The position numbers were made by a program, and so were the translations under genes. Positions 31,691 to 44,659 of a DNA stretch of 64,000 nucleotides are shown here, piece by piece (within the stretch, counting starts at the first letter, position 1; each line of letters starts with the position of its first letter). The notes under the pieces are model-generated. The model made no database searches. It was not told where the DNA came from and saw only the letters and a list, made by a program, of their open reading frames with translations. Origin of the DNA: Myxocyprinus asiaticus (taxonomy: Eukaryota; Chordata; Actinopteri; Cypriniformes; Catostomidae); NCBI RefSeq assembly GCF_019703515.2, contig NC_059348.1, forward strand, positions 24,724,156 to 24,788,155, read 5' to 3'.

Positions 31691-31982
31691 TGTCAAAAAA
31701 CATGAAAATTGTGAGTTGTGAGATTTTCTTATTATAGTCAAACAAAATAAATGCAGTGTTGTTGTTTAAGTTACTTTATTATAGAGCTTTGTTTCTGTTG
31801 CCTATGTCAGACACTGTTGTGTCATTTATGATTTAAAAGACATTTATGTTGAATCCTTGAATAAGTTTGAGCGAAACATTTGTGGGTGCTGTTTTTTTTA
31901 TTTTTTTGTATCGTATCATGAGGCTGTGCATTGTATCCTATCATATCGTGAAATTTTTGTATCATTACATGCCTAATATACA

Positions 31983-31983
<1 letters not shown>

Positions 31984-32021
<38 letters not shown>
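31984..32021. repeat. TA microsatellite
   Basis: About 19 TA units in intron 16, 300 bp from exon 16. Confidence 0.92.
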
Positions 32022-32024
<3 letters not shown>

Positions 32025-32290
32025 CTGCTCTATTTTGAGCACAAACGTGCCAGCTCAATGCATGCTGTCTTCAAAGCAAAAGGTGGCAAAAATTCAGGCA
32101 AAAATACCAAATTATAAGAAATACATATCATTTTTCATTTAAAAATTTCACTTAAATTGTTACGCTGAAAATATTATTTGTAAATAAAAAAAACTGTATT
32201 TAATGAGAAAAATGCAAAATAGAAGCATTTAGGCTGATTCCTCAGCAAGGCTATTGAAAGTATATTCTTTCAGATTATGATCTGACATTA

Positions 32291-32536
<246 letters not shown>

Positions 32537-33582
32537 TCAACACCTCACAAACAGGTCACAAATGACATATTTAAAACAGCGGGAGCTTCCCTAAGGCAGC
32601 ACAATGAAGATGAGACAAACCTATAACAAAAAGGAGGAAAAAAACCCTGAGCACTTCCCAGCATTCAAAAAGCATAAAATGGTGTTCTTAAAATAGACCT
32701 AGAAGAACTCTTTGACATGTCAAAGCTGCCACAATTGTATTTTTTATTTTATTTTTAAAGGGAAGCAGAAAAAAGGCAGCTCAGGTGGATGGGGAGTGGG
32801 TGAGTGAGCGAGGGTGCTGAAAGTGGGAAAGCATTCAACAGGCAATTACGCTCTGGCGGCCATTCTGAACTGCACTGAAATGGGGAAAGCCAGAATGATT
32901 TCTCCACTACACACCCTACAAACCTGCTGCTTCAGACGCACAGCCATGGCTTTCCTAAAGCCTGACAGCCATTAGGGTGGAGAGAAAAAAAAAAAAGGAA
33001 GACAGAGAGGGAGAGAGTGTGTGTGTGAGAGAGAGCAATTTGGTTGGGTTTGAGAGACACAAAATGACAGACAAGGCAGGCAGGAGATTGAACTGTGCAA
33101 ATCTTGTCCAAGGTGTGCTGATAATGTGTAGGGTGCATAATTTATTATATGGCCGAGAGTATGAGGAAATCTGCTTTGTGAACATTTCATTTCACAAATC
33201 ATGGCGAATAATAGGAAGTTGGTCCCTGCTGCAATAACAGACCCCACTATTCTGGAAAGGGTTTCCACTAAAAGCTGGAATATTGCTATTTTTTCCTTCC
33301 ATGCAGATAAAGATTAATGCACAGAAGCATTAATGAGGTTAAGTATTGATGTTGAGTGTTCTAATTCATCCCTCCTTTGATTGGGTTGAGGTTAGTGATA
33401 GGCCAATATTATCAAATCTAAAGATGTATCGCCTGACATTTGGCTATTTTGAAATGATCTGCATCAGCCCATAATCACGCCTGCTTGTCCAGTTAATAGA
33501 GTTGTTAGCTCTCTCTCTTGTATCAGTTCCAAAATCTGTAATAATATGATTAAATACTGTATATTTGACTATATTACTGCCA

Positions 33583-33758
33583 CGTTCACACAGCAGCAGA
33601 ATACAGTTGTCAGACCTGTTTTGAGTGCTTAATATGGTTACGTTCACACACAGGACGGTTATTTACGGGTGTGACAACTGCATTCAATAACCGAACTGAC
33701 ACCCACAAATTTTCAGGTCTCAAAATCGCATTCTTGGCAAACCGGTGCTGTGTGAACG
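33583..33758. mobile_element. short inverted-repeat element with CGTTCACACAGC ends
   Basis: A perfect 12-bp inverted repeat, CGTTCACACAGC at 33583-33594 and its complement at 33747-33758, bounds a 176-bp non-coding segment containing a second TTCACACA motif. Such GTGTGAACG-ended miniature elements are common in fish. No clear target duplication. Confidence 0.45.
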
Positions 33759-34423
33759 GAACCGTACTGGACAACTAATTGTTATTTATGTCATGTACAG
33801 TGAGAGCCATGCTGCACTGAACACGCATGTGTCTCGTGTTTCATGTGGGGTTTTATTACCTCACAGAGACGAAGTATGGAGCCAGAATGATCTCAAAAAG
33901 AATAAATTTACAAAACACAATTCATAAAAGCACAGCACAATTCACATTCACAAAATCTGATTCATAAATTCAAAATAAATTCATAAAAATACAAGTGAGG
34001 GCACAAATATTTCCCAGATTACCCACAGAAATACTTAAATTCAAAATGTTTTTACAAATACGTATCTATCAAGCTGAACATTTGTGAATGTTGTTACATT
34101 TATTCATGGTTTGTTGAATCTGCATTTGTAAATCGTCACATGTGTGTGGATCGCTTTGGTTTTGTGTGTGGCTTTTTTGAGACCTTCCTGCCAGGTTTCG
34201 ATTCACAAATTGCGTTTTTTTTAGGAAGTCCTCTTTAGCAAATCACATTAAGCTTTTAATCCACCAATCATAACACACCTTTTGATCCTTGTTTAGCATT
34301 TCCCGTTTTCACGGCTTGCTGAACTCTGGTGGATATCGGTCGCATTCATAGTTACTCATTCATTCCTATGAGAACAATAGGGAGAAATATCCGATAGATT
34401 TGGCTATTTTAACAACAAAAAAC

Positions 34424-34560
34424 ATGACGAAAAGCTGTTGTGTAGTTTTTTGCACTTTAGACAAAGCAATAAAACTGATTTTTTATTGCCTTTCAACCAT
34501 ATAGAAGCCTAAAGAAGAGCGCTGTGGCTGCAATCGACCAAATACTGGATACGTGGTTTA
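34424..34560 (+). pseudogene. THAP zinc-finger remnant, left arm of copy B
   Basis: From the ATG the frame reads MTKSCCVVFCTLDKAIKL and reaches a stop after about 26 codons. In the other frames the sequence continues as KPKEERC and LWLQSTKYWIR, which fits the middle of a THAP domain, whose signature opens with a Cys-x-x-x-x-Cys pair in a K-S-C-C-A-V-x-C context. THAP domains bind the ends of P-type, Kolobok and ISL2EU transposons. The frame is broken, so no protein is expected. Assignment rests on the opening motif and the tryptophan segment. Confidence 0.6.
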
Positions 34561-35149
34561 GTGTGTTTAAGAAACACTCTAGCAGATTCAAGATTAAATC
34601 AATCATCATATCATCATAACAGCGGTTCCAGCAGAGACTTAATGATGAGTTAAAATCAGAGAACAAGACAAGATACCTGAGAAAATTTGACATGATCAGA
34701 GTGAAGTGCTGCTTATATTGGTCTTCATACTTTAATCATTACCAAACATCTCAGGGGATATTGTGCTTACCATTCAAAGTTGCTGTAAATGATTAGGTAC
34801 ACAGTACTGGGTATGAATGTATCTCCATTAGCACTGTCTTTACTGCCAAACAAAGTTCTTACACTGTAAATTGTCAAATTAAAATAATTAAAGGTCTTCC
34901 ATTGAAATCGCATCAGCCATATCACAGGTTTCACCTCTTAAATATATATATTTTGTGTGTGTATAGAATAATTTCAAAATATAATTGTGTGTGGACAAAA
35001 CACTTTAATAGTTAAGTTAAAAGATAAAAATAAATGTGTTTATGATGTGAACAAAGCAGTTAAATGTTGTAGATCCCAATCAAATAAACATTAACATGAA
35101 AATCGTACATGTAAACTGCTGTACTGAGACTACTGAACTGTATGACTCA

Positions 35150-35286
35150 AAAGTTTGTAGCCACAGTGGTCTTCTTTAGGCTTCTATTTTTTAGGATGAA
35201 AGGCAAATTTAAAAAATTAGTTCCGGGTTTTTTGGCTTTGTCTGAAGTGCTGAAATGCAAAAAACTACACAACAGATTTTCATCAT
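35150..35286 (-). pseudogene. THAP zinc-finger remnant, right arm of copy B
   Basis: On the minus strand from the ATG the frame reads MKICCVVFCISALQTKP and continues KNPELIF, with the same Cys pair as the left arm. The two copies differ by small insertions and substitutions. Presence in both arms parallels the duplicated integrase-like exon of copy A. Confidence 0.58.
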
Positions 35287-35781
35287 GTTTTTCATTGTTA
35301 AAATAGCCAAATCGCATCAGATATTTCTCCCCGTTGTTCTCATAGGAATGAATAAGTAACAATGGTAACGTGAAAACACTAAACAACGATTGAATGCGAC
35401 CAATATCCACCAGAGTTCAGCAAGCTGTGTTATGATTGGTGGATTGAAAGCTCAATGTGATTTGCTAAAGAGGACTTCCTAAAAAAACACAATTTGTGAA
35501 TCGAAACCTGTCAGGAAAGTCTAAAAAAAGCCACACACAAATCCAAAGCGATCCACACACATGACGATTTGCAAACGCAGATTCAACGATCCATAAATAA
35601 ATGTAACAACATTCACAAATGTTCTGATGCAAATTAATTCAAGAACTTAATAGATACGTATTTGTAAAAACGTTTTGAATTTATTTAAGTGTGAAGTATT
35701 TCTGTGGGTAATCTGGGAAATATCAGTGCTCTCAATTGTATTTTGTAAATATATTCTTTTTGAGATCATTCTGGCTCCATA

Positions 35782-37024
35782 ATGGAGAAATGAGCTGCGT
35801 GTTATCCGAAGATTCAGCCATTGTCTTCCACCGGCTGCAGTGCTCACGGGCGTGAGCCGTGCGACACAAAAGCTGCACTCTGCATGTGGTTAAAAAGCAT
35901 TCAAAGCCGCTGTCGGTTAATTATGATCTGATGGATGAACTCGCACCTCGATTTGACTCATTTATTTAATAATGTGGCGGCAGTTGTGATAAGACATGCC
36001 GGTGTTATGGATGTTGCCATCTTTTAGTCACTGTCACTATGGTCACAGATGTTAGAATACGGGCTTGACTTGGTTGTTCATTCATACAGACAACATTCAA
36101 ACATCTACTGTACACTGTTGTATAAACGGGACATTTCAAGACTCACACCTGTAAGTAAATAAGTCAAGTAAGTCAATCCCAAACACTGACTGACAATACA
36201 TGTTATTATAAAATGGTTAGTTCCAACTCAAAATTCTGATTGGATGAGCCCTGTTTTATTTATTAAATTAAAACTCACATTTGTGATAACTGTAATCAAG
36301 TTATTTCTTAAAAATAACTTGATTAAACCATGAATAACAACCCCAGACTATTCTTATTCTTCCTCCATCAAACTTTACAGCTGGCAATATGCAACCGTGG
36401 AAGGCAGGTAACACCGCCAGCATTCTCTGTCAGATTCAGATTCTCCCGTCAGACCTACATCTGATTTTCAGACTGCCAGATGGTGAAGAGTGATTAATCA
36501 AAGAATGCATTTCCATTGCTCCTGAGTCTAATGGTGACGAGATTTTAGCCACTTCAGCTGATGCTTGCCATTGCACATGGTGATCTTAGATTTGTATGCA
36601 GCTGCATGGCCATGGTAACCAAATTTATAAAGCCCCTGTTGAACACTTCTTGTGCTGCTCTTTGTTTCCAGAGGCTGGTGAACTCAATAACTCAATGTTG
36701 CAACCAAGAATAGATGATATTTATGCACAGTGCACCTTAGAATTCTACGGTCCCATTCTGCGTTTGTCGACGACAACTGCGACCAAGACATTGATTTATT
36801 GAAAAGATGGCATCCTATGATGGAACTGAAGTAATTCTGTTTGTGAATGCTACTAATAGCATGGACGAAAACAAGAAAAAAGCAAGAAGAAAGTACTTTT
36901 GTGTACTTTTTTCGTGTACTGCCTTTTAAGCAGAAATGTACTTTTAATCATTTTACTTACTAACAATATTAGTTCAGATTCTAGTTTCACTTAACGATTC
37001 CATTAACAATGCTTTTAGTACCTG
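35782..37024. other. dpyd intron 15, no gene recognised
   Basis: Unassigned sequence. From about 36800 it begins a set of diverged repeats that recurs at 38090-38240 and 38400-38700 (shared phrases GAAGTAATTCT(G/A)TTTGTGAAT and GGCATGGA(C/T)G(A/G)AA). These flank the hAT element at 37033-37949. Confidence 0.4.
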
Positions 37025-37032
37025 AAAGTACT

Positions 37033-37949
37033 CAGTGCTGGGTAGATTACTTCAGAGTTGTACTAATTACAAATGAGATGACTAAATTTTAATTAGTAAC
37101 TTAATCTCTTGGATTACTGGGTTTTTTTTTGTAATCTAATCTGATTCATTTTGGTTAGGGTTAGGGATATTCATTTAATCAAAATATGTACAAAAATACA
37201 AAAGCAATTTGTGAAACTAAAACTAACTTTACTGTGCTAATACAATCGGTTCAGCATTTACAGGTATGTGTAGATTAGATTGTGATTACGAAATGAGATG
37301 TATTTGGGCAATTTGATAAATTTGATGAACGAAACCTTTCTAAATACATAGTGACACATGGTTCTATGACACACAGGATAATTCAAATAACTTTAAGTAC
37401 AATTAAAATGTGTTCATCAGGTGTTGGTTAGATATGCAATGTAAAGTTAAGAAAACATGCAAGCACACCTTCAAATGGTTCAGTAGATCTGACACAGAAG
37501 TGGAAAGGATATTAACTGTGTTTACATTGCACAGTAATGTTTTTTCCCTGTGTCTCCTTAAATGTAAAATATTTTTAGTAAATTCAGTGGTCAAATGCTG
37601 AAAGATGCTCCATCTTCAGTGTTATAATTACCTGGCCAGTGGCTAGTGTGAGTTCTGTGTGTGTGCAATTCCACAACCCTCCCCCCTCTTCCAAAAACAC
37701 TAAAAAATTTACCAAATGTATATCAGCAGTAGGTTGATTTAGAAGGAAAATTTAAAAAAAGAAGAATTAGGGAAATCAATCATGAACTATTTACTGCCAT
37801 ATTCTGATTAACATGTAATCACGTAATCCATACAAACGTAACTAATCTGATGATGAGTTTTTTTAATGTAATTTACTCTAATTACAAGTACTTGATTTTT
37901 GTAAACAGATTACGTAATCCAGATTACATGTACTCGATTACTAGCACTG
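37033..37949. mobile_element. non-autonomous hAT element (CAGTGCTGGG end)
   Basis: The left end CAGTGCTGGGTAGATTACT and the inverse of the right end CAGTGCTAGTAATCGAG are flanked by aaagtact (37025-37032) and aaagtatt (37950-37957), an 8-bp duplication with one change. Subterminal GATTACGTAATC-like sequence mirrors on both sides. The interior has no transposase. It is inserted into the diverged repeats of 36800-38700. Confidence 0.72.
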
Positions 37950-39364
37950 AAAGTATTAAGTACTTTAATATGAAAGCAATTACTTGAAGAGCATTAAACA
38001 AATCAAGATCTGTTCGACCAATTCAATGAGTGCGTCTTAAATTTATTGAAAAATATATCTCATGAGATGTGATTGTGAGTGTTTCTGGATGATTCCTTAA
38101 AAAGAATGGAAAGAGTCTTTAGTTGCAAATCGGACAAGGCTACTGAATAGCAGTGCAGGAAACACTATCATGGCATGGACGAAACAAAAAGAAAACAAGA
38201 AAAAATTGCTTTTGTGTATTGGTGGCCTTTTATCTAGAAGTTTAATTTAACGATTCTAGCTCAGAATTCAATTGTACTTATTTTCATTAATGATTATTTT
38301 AGAGGTTTTTGACTAATAGCTCATGAGATCAAGACTGATTTGTTAGTCTTTTGGTTGAATTAATTAAAAGGGAACCATAAGAATCATTAGTTTGCAAATT
38401 GGACAAGGTTGTTGAATGCAACGCTACTGAGGAAACAGTGCAAGAAACACTGTCAGAGTATTTTAGTGGGGTGTTCTGTTCACATAGGAAGAAGAACGCA
38501 GAAGTTTAAGAACTGTCAATGGAACATTCTGAAAATGATTCACAGTTGTTGACTACCACTTTACGACCGAGCCATGTTGCTTTGGCTACAACAGGACTTA
38601 TTGGAAAGAAAGCGGTTCAGTTCCACCAACCAATGACGGAATTGAAGTAATTCTATTTGTGAATTCGAACAATGGCATGGATGGAAACAAGAGGATCACC
38701 TGTGTTATGAGAAAGGGCTTTTATGTACCTGATACAACAGCAAAACTGCAAAGATAATAACCTTTTATCCATAAATAGTAAAAAGAAAATCACATCAAAG
38801 CTTTCCACTTGAATGGAAAACAAAAGCCATCTGTTGCACTGATCGACATGCACATAAATAGACTCTAGACTAGAGGGAAAATATTGGTATTTAAAAGTAT
38901 TTTGATATTTCCTAAGTATTGTGATATTTTATCATGATACTGTATTCATCTTCTAATGTCAAGAATAAATATTTTTAGTTACATTTTCACATGAATTTTT
39001 TGGGGAAAAGAGAACAGCACCTCTGAGCAAGAGTGTGAAAACCTACTGTAGCATTATGTCAAAAAACAATTTTGACCAAAATGTAAACTTAGAAAAATAA
39101 AATATCAATCTATAGCTTGTTTCATTTCTAAGGATGTCTGTACAGATCCTCTGTACAGGCTGGAATTAAGGTATGATCTTCCCTCATGTCATTGTTTTTT
39201 TAACTAATACAGGCATACTATGGCTCTACGAAGTAAACATAGGATGCTCAACACTTGAAAAAAAAAAAAAAAAACCTGAAGCCTAATGAAGATTAACAAG
39301 AAACAAGTAAATTATTGCAATATATCACAATTTTGCATCATAATACACTAACCATAATAAGGAT

Positions 39365-40170
39365 TAGGGCTGCCCCAGAATAGTCAAACAAACGTTAGTC
39401 GATGAGAAGAGTCTTGGTCGACCAAGTTTTGATTGGTCAGTTGGTCACAGAAAAAAAAAAAAACTCCACAGGAAGTGGCGAAGTCACGCAGTCAGTGATG
39501 GACAGACATGATTGTTTACACGGCTGGACAATGTGGTAATTATGTCAGGCAGGAAATTCAAAGTGTGAGATCATTTTGAGAGGGTAAAGGATGACCCCAA
39601 GAAGGTGACATGCAAACTCTGCAGGCAAACGTTTGCCTATCATTCATTGACCTCAAACCTGGCTTATCATTTGAAACATGTAAGTAGCCTGACGTTAGCC
39701 ACTTAGCATGGCCACTCGCTCTAACGTTAGATAACCTAGATTAATATGTGCTATTAGGCTTATCCAAGTGTTCGTGGGGAGTGGGGAAGCTAAATTAGTA
39801 CCTTGCTTACTGCATATTTAACTTAATGTGCATTTCTCTTTATAAATTAACAAAATGTTCAGACAGTCTCCTTGCTGGTTTTTCCAACACATTCAAAATC
39901 ATTACATGTCGCTGCCGCTCGCTTTGTGCATGCACTTGTAAAACTTATATTTTAAAGGCTAATTTTTACGGTTAAGTATTTCTCTGTAATGTTGAACATT
40001 GTTAGCAATGTTACTTATAACATTCTTTCTCAGCCCTGGAACTCAAACCATTTTCTGATGCTCCCCAAAGTAATTAAATTAATATCATAAATGTGCGACA
40101 ATTGTCGAATAATGGCTTAAACTAATGACTACTAGTCGACTAGGAAAATCTTTGGACGGGGGCAGCCCTA
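39365..40170 (+). mobile_element. hAT element with BED-finger exon and perfect 8-bp duplication
   Basis: The terminus TAGGGCTGCCCC is mirrored by GGGGGCAGCCCTA, and the element is flanked on both sides by exact ataaggat (39357-39364 and 40171-40178). ACTAGTCGACTA-like subterminal motifs occur near both ends. The interior retains one exon of a hAT transposase and then jumps to the 3' end, so it is an internally deleted derivative. Confidence 0.85.
39545..39680 (+). pseudogene. BED zinc-finger exon of a hAT transposase
   Basis: One frame reads DHFERVKDDPKKVTCKLC then RQTFAYHSLTSNLAYHLKH, a BED finger with the Cys-x-x-Cys pair and the C-terminal His pair. It is followed at once by gtaagt, a splice donor. 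The conserved tryptophan before DHFE is a TGA stop. BED fingers bind the ends of hAT elements. No dimerisation or catalytic domain is present, so this is a remnant. Confidence 0.78.
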
Positions 40171-40178
40171 ATAAGGAT

Positions 40179-41905
40179 ACTATCATATTATGACTCAGAC
40201 ATTCATATAATATTGTATCGTCAGGTCCTTGCAGATTCCTTCCCGTATACTCTAGAATTTCATACATAGTATGTGTCCATTTGTAAACCCAGACCCAGAG
40301 TTAAATGATTTTGGTCTTGACTATTCAAAGTTTCAAGTATGTTCAACATTCACAAACAAAACAGGCTTTCAGCTGCATCTTACCTGCAGGACGAAAAATG
40401 ATGTTTGTGTGTGTGAGTGAAACAGTAAGTGGAGGATGGATGGATACACTCCATTAGACAGCCAGAGGCCTCAACGCGAACATTGATCAGATCTGACACC
40501 AACTTTGACAAGAACTAACCACTCTAGTGTGATCAAAGCCCTGCTGCCCTGCCCCCAGCATGTTTAGAAAGGAAAGTGTGACACCAAAATCCAAACAGGT
40601 GGAAACAATTGAGTTAGTACTGGTCCTCTAATCTGATTGGATAAATGGTGTTCAGAGTGTGCAGATATTTAGTAAAGAACACAACAGTGCTAGTACACTT
40701 TTTTCAGCTGTCTTGGTTCTGTAAGTATTTTTCCCAGTCATTTTTTTTCCATAGGGATTTTGTAAAGTACTTCATAAAAGAATTCTAAACAATAAACCAA
40801 ATTAACCAGCTCCGAAATTAATATCAACATTACAAACTTGGATCTGAAAAGAAAAAAAGAAAAAAAAAAAAATTTGAAAAGGAAAGATGAACTACAATCC
40901 CATGAAAAAATGCTGATTTTAAATTTAGTAAGCAAAATATTCAGATATATACAAATACATAAATAGTTTGAGCAATATGATCACACAGGAATTTGGCATG
41001 CTGTTTCCAAGATTTACAGTACCATAGGATCGGCCGCATTGTGTCGACTTACTGAGAAGCAGCTCCTATCAGACATTTTTGCATCAGCTCCAATGTGTTT
41101 ACCTTCCGACCCAAAGCACGTTGAGTCAGCAGCATGGGAGACCCCAGTTTGGATCCTGCATTGAAACCAGGATGTAATTGCATTTGCATAATCAGTGATT
41201 CCAAGGTTGCATTTTCCCCTCTTACATTCTTACTCCACTGATGGTTAGGTTTAGGTTTGTGGGCTGGGTTTGGAGGTTACAGTTTATAAAATATACAATC
41301 CTCTGCAGCCTATACAGCTGAAAACAACATGCTTTTGGTGCCCCTCTGTGGACATTTCACCTGGAAAATGGAGCTCACATGTGACCATACAACCAACAAC
41401 ACTTACAAATTTGGACACTGGGGGCAATGTTTTCCATTAAGCACAGACTCAAACTAGTGTTTCTGATTTCACTGTGAGATTAGTCTGGTTAAAGTGTGTA
41501 GGGACACCAACTCGGTTGTGTCATGAAGTGGGTGTTCCCTGCTGGGCACTTTTGCTGCAGTTTGTATGCTGCGATTCTCTGATTGGTGGATTTTCTACCT
41601 CAGGATAATGAGTAGACTAGTTTTTCACCGCTATTAAACATGATTTTTAGAAAAAAATACATTGAAATAATGGGGACTGATGGCTTTAGAAGAAGCATGC
41701 ATCAATTAACAACCTTGGAGTTCATGGTAGATCTGTCTTTGAAAATTATTGTTTAAAATTAACAATAGAGTTATTGTTAAAAATACTCTGCCGGGTATTC
41801 CCCCATGGACCTCCCAATTCCCCTATGTAAAAAAATGAATGGGATTTTTACTTCCGGTACCATACTGTTTTGCTCTACAACAATGCTGGGACGCATCACT
41901 GTTTG
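40179..41905. other. dpyd intron 15, no gene recognised
   Basis: No exon or element could be identified. It contains A-rich and T-rich runs (40740-40875) and otherwise unremarkable AT-rich sequence. Confidence 0.4.
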
Positions 41906-41907
41906 TA

Positions 41908-43197
41908 CAACCCCAATTCCCAAAAAGTTGGGACAGTATGAAAAATGCTAATAAAAACTATGGTTGTGATTTGTAAATTATATTCACCCTTTGCTAAATT
42001 GAAAACACTGCAACTACACATTATGTGATGTTTTACCTTGTGAATTCCTTTCTTTTATTTTTAATGTTCAGTAATTTCAAATCAGATGATTGCAACACGA
42101 AAAAAGTTGAGACAGGCACAATTTAAGACTAATAACAATTTGACGAGATAAAATAACAAGGCAATGTGAAACAGGAGATGTTAAACAGGTGAGGCAATCG
42201 TGTCATAGTATATAAGGAGACTCCAAAAACAGCCTAGTCCTTCAAGAGCAAGGATCATTCGAGACTTGTCAATTTGCCAACAGATGCTTCAGCAAATAAT
42301 CCAGCACTTTGAGAACAATGTTCCCCAAAGACAAATTGGAAGGATTTTGGGCATTTCACCCTCTACAGTGCACATTATAGTTAAAAGATTCAAGGAATAT
42401 GGTCAAATCTCGGTGCGTAAAGGGCAAGACGAAAACCACTTCGAATGCGTGTGATCTCTGATCCCTCAGACATCATTGTCTTAAAAAGCATCATTCGTCT
42501 GTAATGGATATCATGAACATGGTCTTGGGATTAATTTAGTAAGCCTTTGTTTGTCAACACCACTCGCTGCTGCATCCACAGATGCAAGTTAAGACTTTAC
42601 TATGTAAAGCAGAAGACCTACATCAACACCGTCCAGAAGCACTGCCGACTTCGCTGGACTCGGTCTCATCTTAAAATTAGAACAGTGGAACCATGTTTTT
42701 TGGTCCGTTGAGCCCACATTTCAAATAGTTTTTGAAAAACACAGCCGTCGTGTTCTATGGGCCAAAGAGGAAAAAGACCATCCAAGCTGTTAACAGCATC
42801 AGGTCCAAAAGCCAGTGTCTGTTTGGGCCATGGGTGTGTCAGTGCCCATGGCATGTGTAAATCGCACATCTGTGAGGGCACCATTAACGCAGAAAGATAT
42901 GTCAAAATTTTGAAGCAGCATATACTGCCATCCAGCATTGTCTTTTCCAGGGACATCCCGGAATTTTCAGCAGAACAACTTCAAACCACATACTGGCCGA
43001 ATAAAGAGAGAGTTCGAGTGCTAGATTGGCCGGCTTGCAGTCCTGACCATCTCCAATTGAGAATGTGTGGTGCACTATGAAGCGCACAATACGGCAACGA
43101 AGACCCTGTACAATTGCGCAGCTGAAGACCTGCATAATGGATGAATGGGGGAAACTTCCACTTTTTAAACTTAAACTTCTGTCTTCAGTGCCTAAAT
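41908..43197 (+). mobile_element. 3'-truncated Tc1-type transposon (CAACCCC family)
   Basis: The left end CAACCCCAATTCCCAAAAAG after TA (41906-41907) is the same family as 26028-27497. The transposase region is decayed: QRQIGRILGISPSTVHIIV at 42266-42454, and later frames with WPNKERVRVLDWPACSPD near 43030. The right inverted repeat is absent. The element stops at about 43197, where the GC-rich dispersed repeat begins. Confidence 0.82.
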
Positions 43198-43300
43198 CCT
43201 TAATAAGTGTGTGACGAGGAGGAGGGTGTGGCCAGGCAGTGAGGGTGCACGGCTGGCGCTGAATCAGATGATCAGCGGGACAGCGAGATAAAGGGGGGAA
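43197..43300 (+). repeat. GC-rich dispersed repeat fragment
   Basis: Begins GTGTGACGAGGAGGAGGGTG and contains GCGCTGAATCAGATGATCAG. It is the plus-strand relative of 31085-31305 and sits exactly where the Tc1 copy loses its right end, so its insertion or a later deletion removed the terminus. Confidence 0.6.
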
Positions 43301-43754
43301 GTTTTCAATGGAAGAAATCATGTAATAATGGTTTGGAACAACATAAAGCTTAGTAAATGATAACAGATTTTTCTTTTTGGTTAAATTATTTCTTGTATTA
43401 TATCACATGCATGTTGGGGGATATGGAAGCTGTCATATTAATACAACAGCAGAGAATGACCTACAAGATTGTTCATTAAATGTCCCACTTAACTCCTTCA
43501 CAAATATGTCTTCCTAATTTTTCCTGAATCTCGCTGTCGTGCCAACCTTCTCGCTGTTACATGAGCCAGATCTTCTCCTGGGTTCTCTTGATGTAAATGC
43601 AAGTGTGTGTGGTTTCACTGAGTGCATACAGTATGTATGTGTGTGCCCAGTATCATAGGCGTAGATTTAGGTAGGGACTTTTCAGAAAATGTCACAACCA
43701 ATATTTAGACATGCATGCCATATCAGAAAACTATTATGCAAACACAAGCCAGAA

Positions 43755-43985
43755 TGGAACAACTTGGCGGAGAATAGCGTGAAGCCTCCACACGTGCTAT
43801 GTCTCCACGGTAATGCGCTCAACAAGCCACATGATAAGATGTGCGGACTGACTGTCTCAGACATGGAGGCAACTGAGATTCGTCCTCCGCCACCAGGATT
43901 GAGGCGAGTCACTACACCACGAGGATTTAGAGCGCATTGGGAATTGGGCATTCCAAATTGAGGAGAAAAAGGGAGAAGAAAAAAA
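43755..43985 (+). mobile_element. 5'-truncated tRNA-derived SINE
   Basis: Matches the 3' two thirds of the complete SINE at 44660-45059: GGAGAATAGCG(T)GAAGCCTCC, GGTAATGCGC, AAGCCACATGATAAGATG and GAGGCAACTGAGATTCGTCC, ending CCAAATTGAGG and an A-rich tail. The tRNA-like head is missing. Confidence 0.75.
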
Positions 43986-44659
43986 CAAAGAATGAGAAAG
44001 GTTTAAATAGCTTTGAACAAGGGATGCCATTCTCACCATGGTAGCTAAAAAGAGCAACCCTTATCATAACATAAAACAACATGACTAACATTAAGCAAAA
44101 CTTGAAACATAACTATACTTTTAATTATTATTTTAAATGTTAATGAATAACACCCCCAAAAAGTCCCCAAAACCTGCACAGACTGACCTTATTACTTATG
44201 CAAACACAACAGCCAATAGCAAGTCCCCAAGCAAAAAACACATCAAACACTGGTCGAAGCAGCACATAAACAGCATCACATGTCACCTGTTACTTTTCTC
44301 AGCGCTGCTGAGGATGCACCAATCATAGTCATTAGTGATTTCTGCATGAAGAATTTTTTTTTAAATAATTTCTGCCGATCACAGTGGATTTATTTTTGTA
44401 TCTTAGGTCCAGTCCTTGAAAGTAATACATTTAAACAAGCATACTTTTGTTTCCTGTCTAAGTAAAAAAAAAAAAAAAAAAAAGAGTTTTGCATATGGCC
44501 CAAAGGAGGATTAAGCTTTTATGCCTGCTTGAGGAAGACACATTTGAATTTGAGTGACTCACTGTCAGATTATGAGGTGGAATAAACGTGCAAGATTTAA
44601 AATGCAAGTATAACTGGATGAAGAAATTATTGCCATCCCAAATTAAGAATGTTAGAGTT

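Larger units (their letters stand above)
33877..35779. mobile_element. palindromic TA-flanked transposon with THAP remnant (copy B)
   Basis: The ends TGGAGCCAGAATGATCTCAA mirror each other, with TA at 33875-33876 and 35780-35781. The inverted arms are about 650 bp each (33877-34535 and 35150-35779) around a 600-bp AT-rich centre. The outer 380 bp of each arm match the outer arm of copy A (14262-14660), so the two share termini while differing inside. Each arm contains the start of a THAP-type zinc-finger reading frame. Confidence 0.82.
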
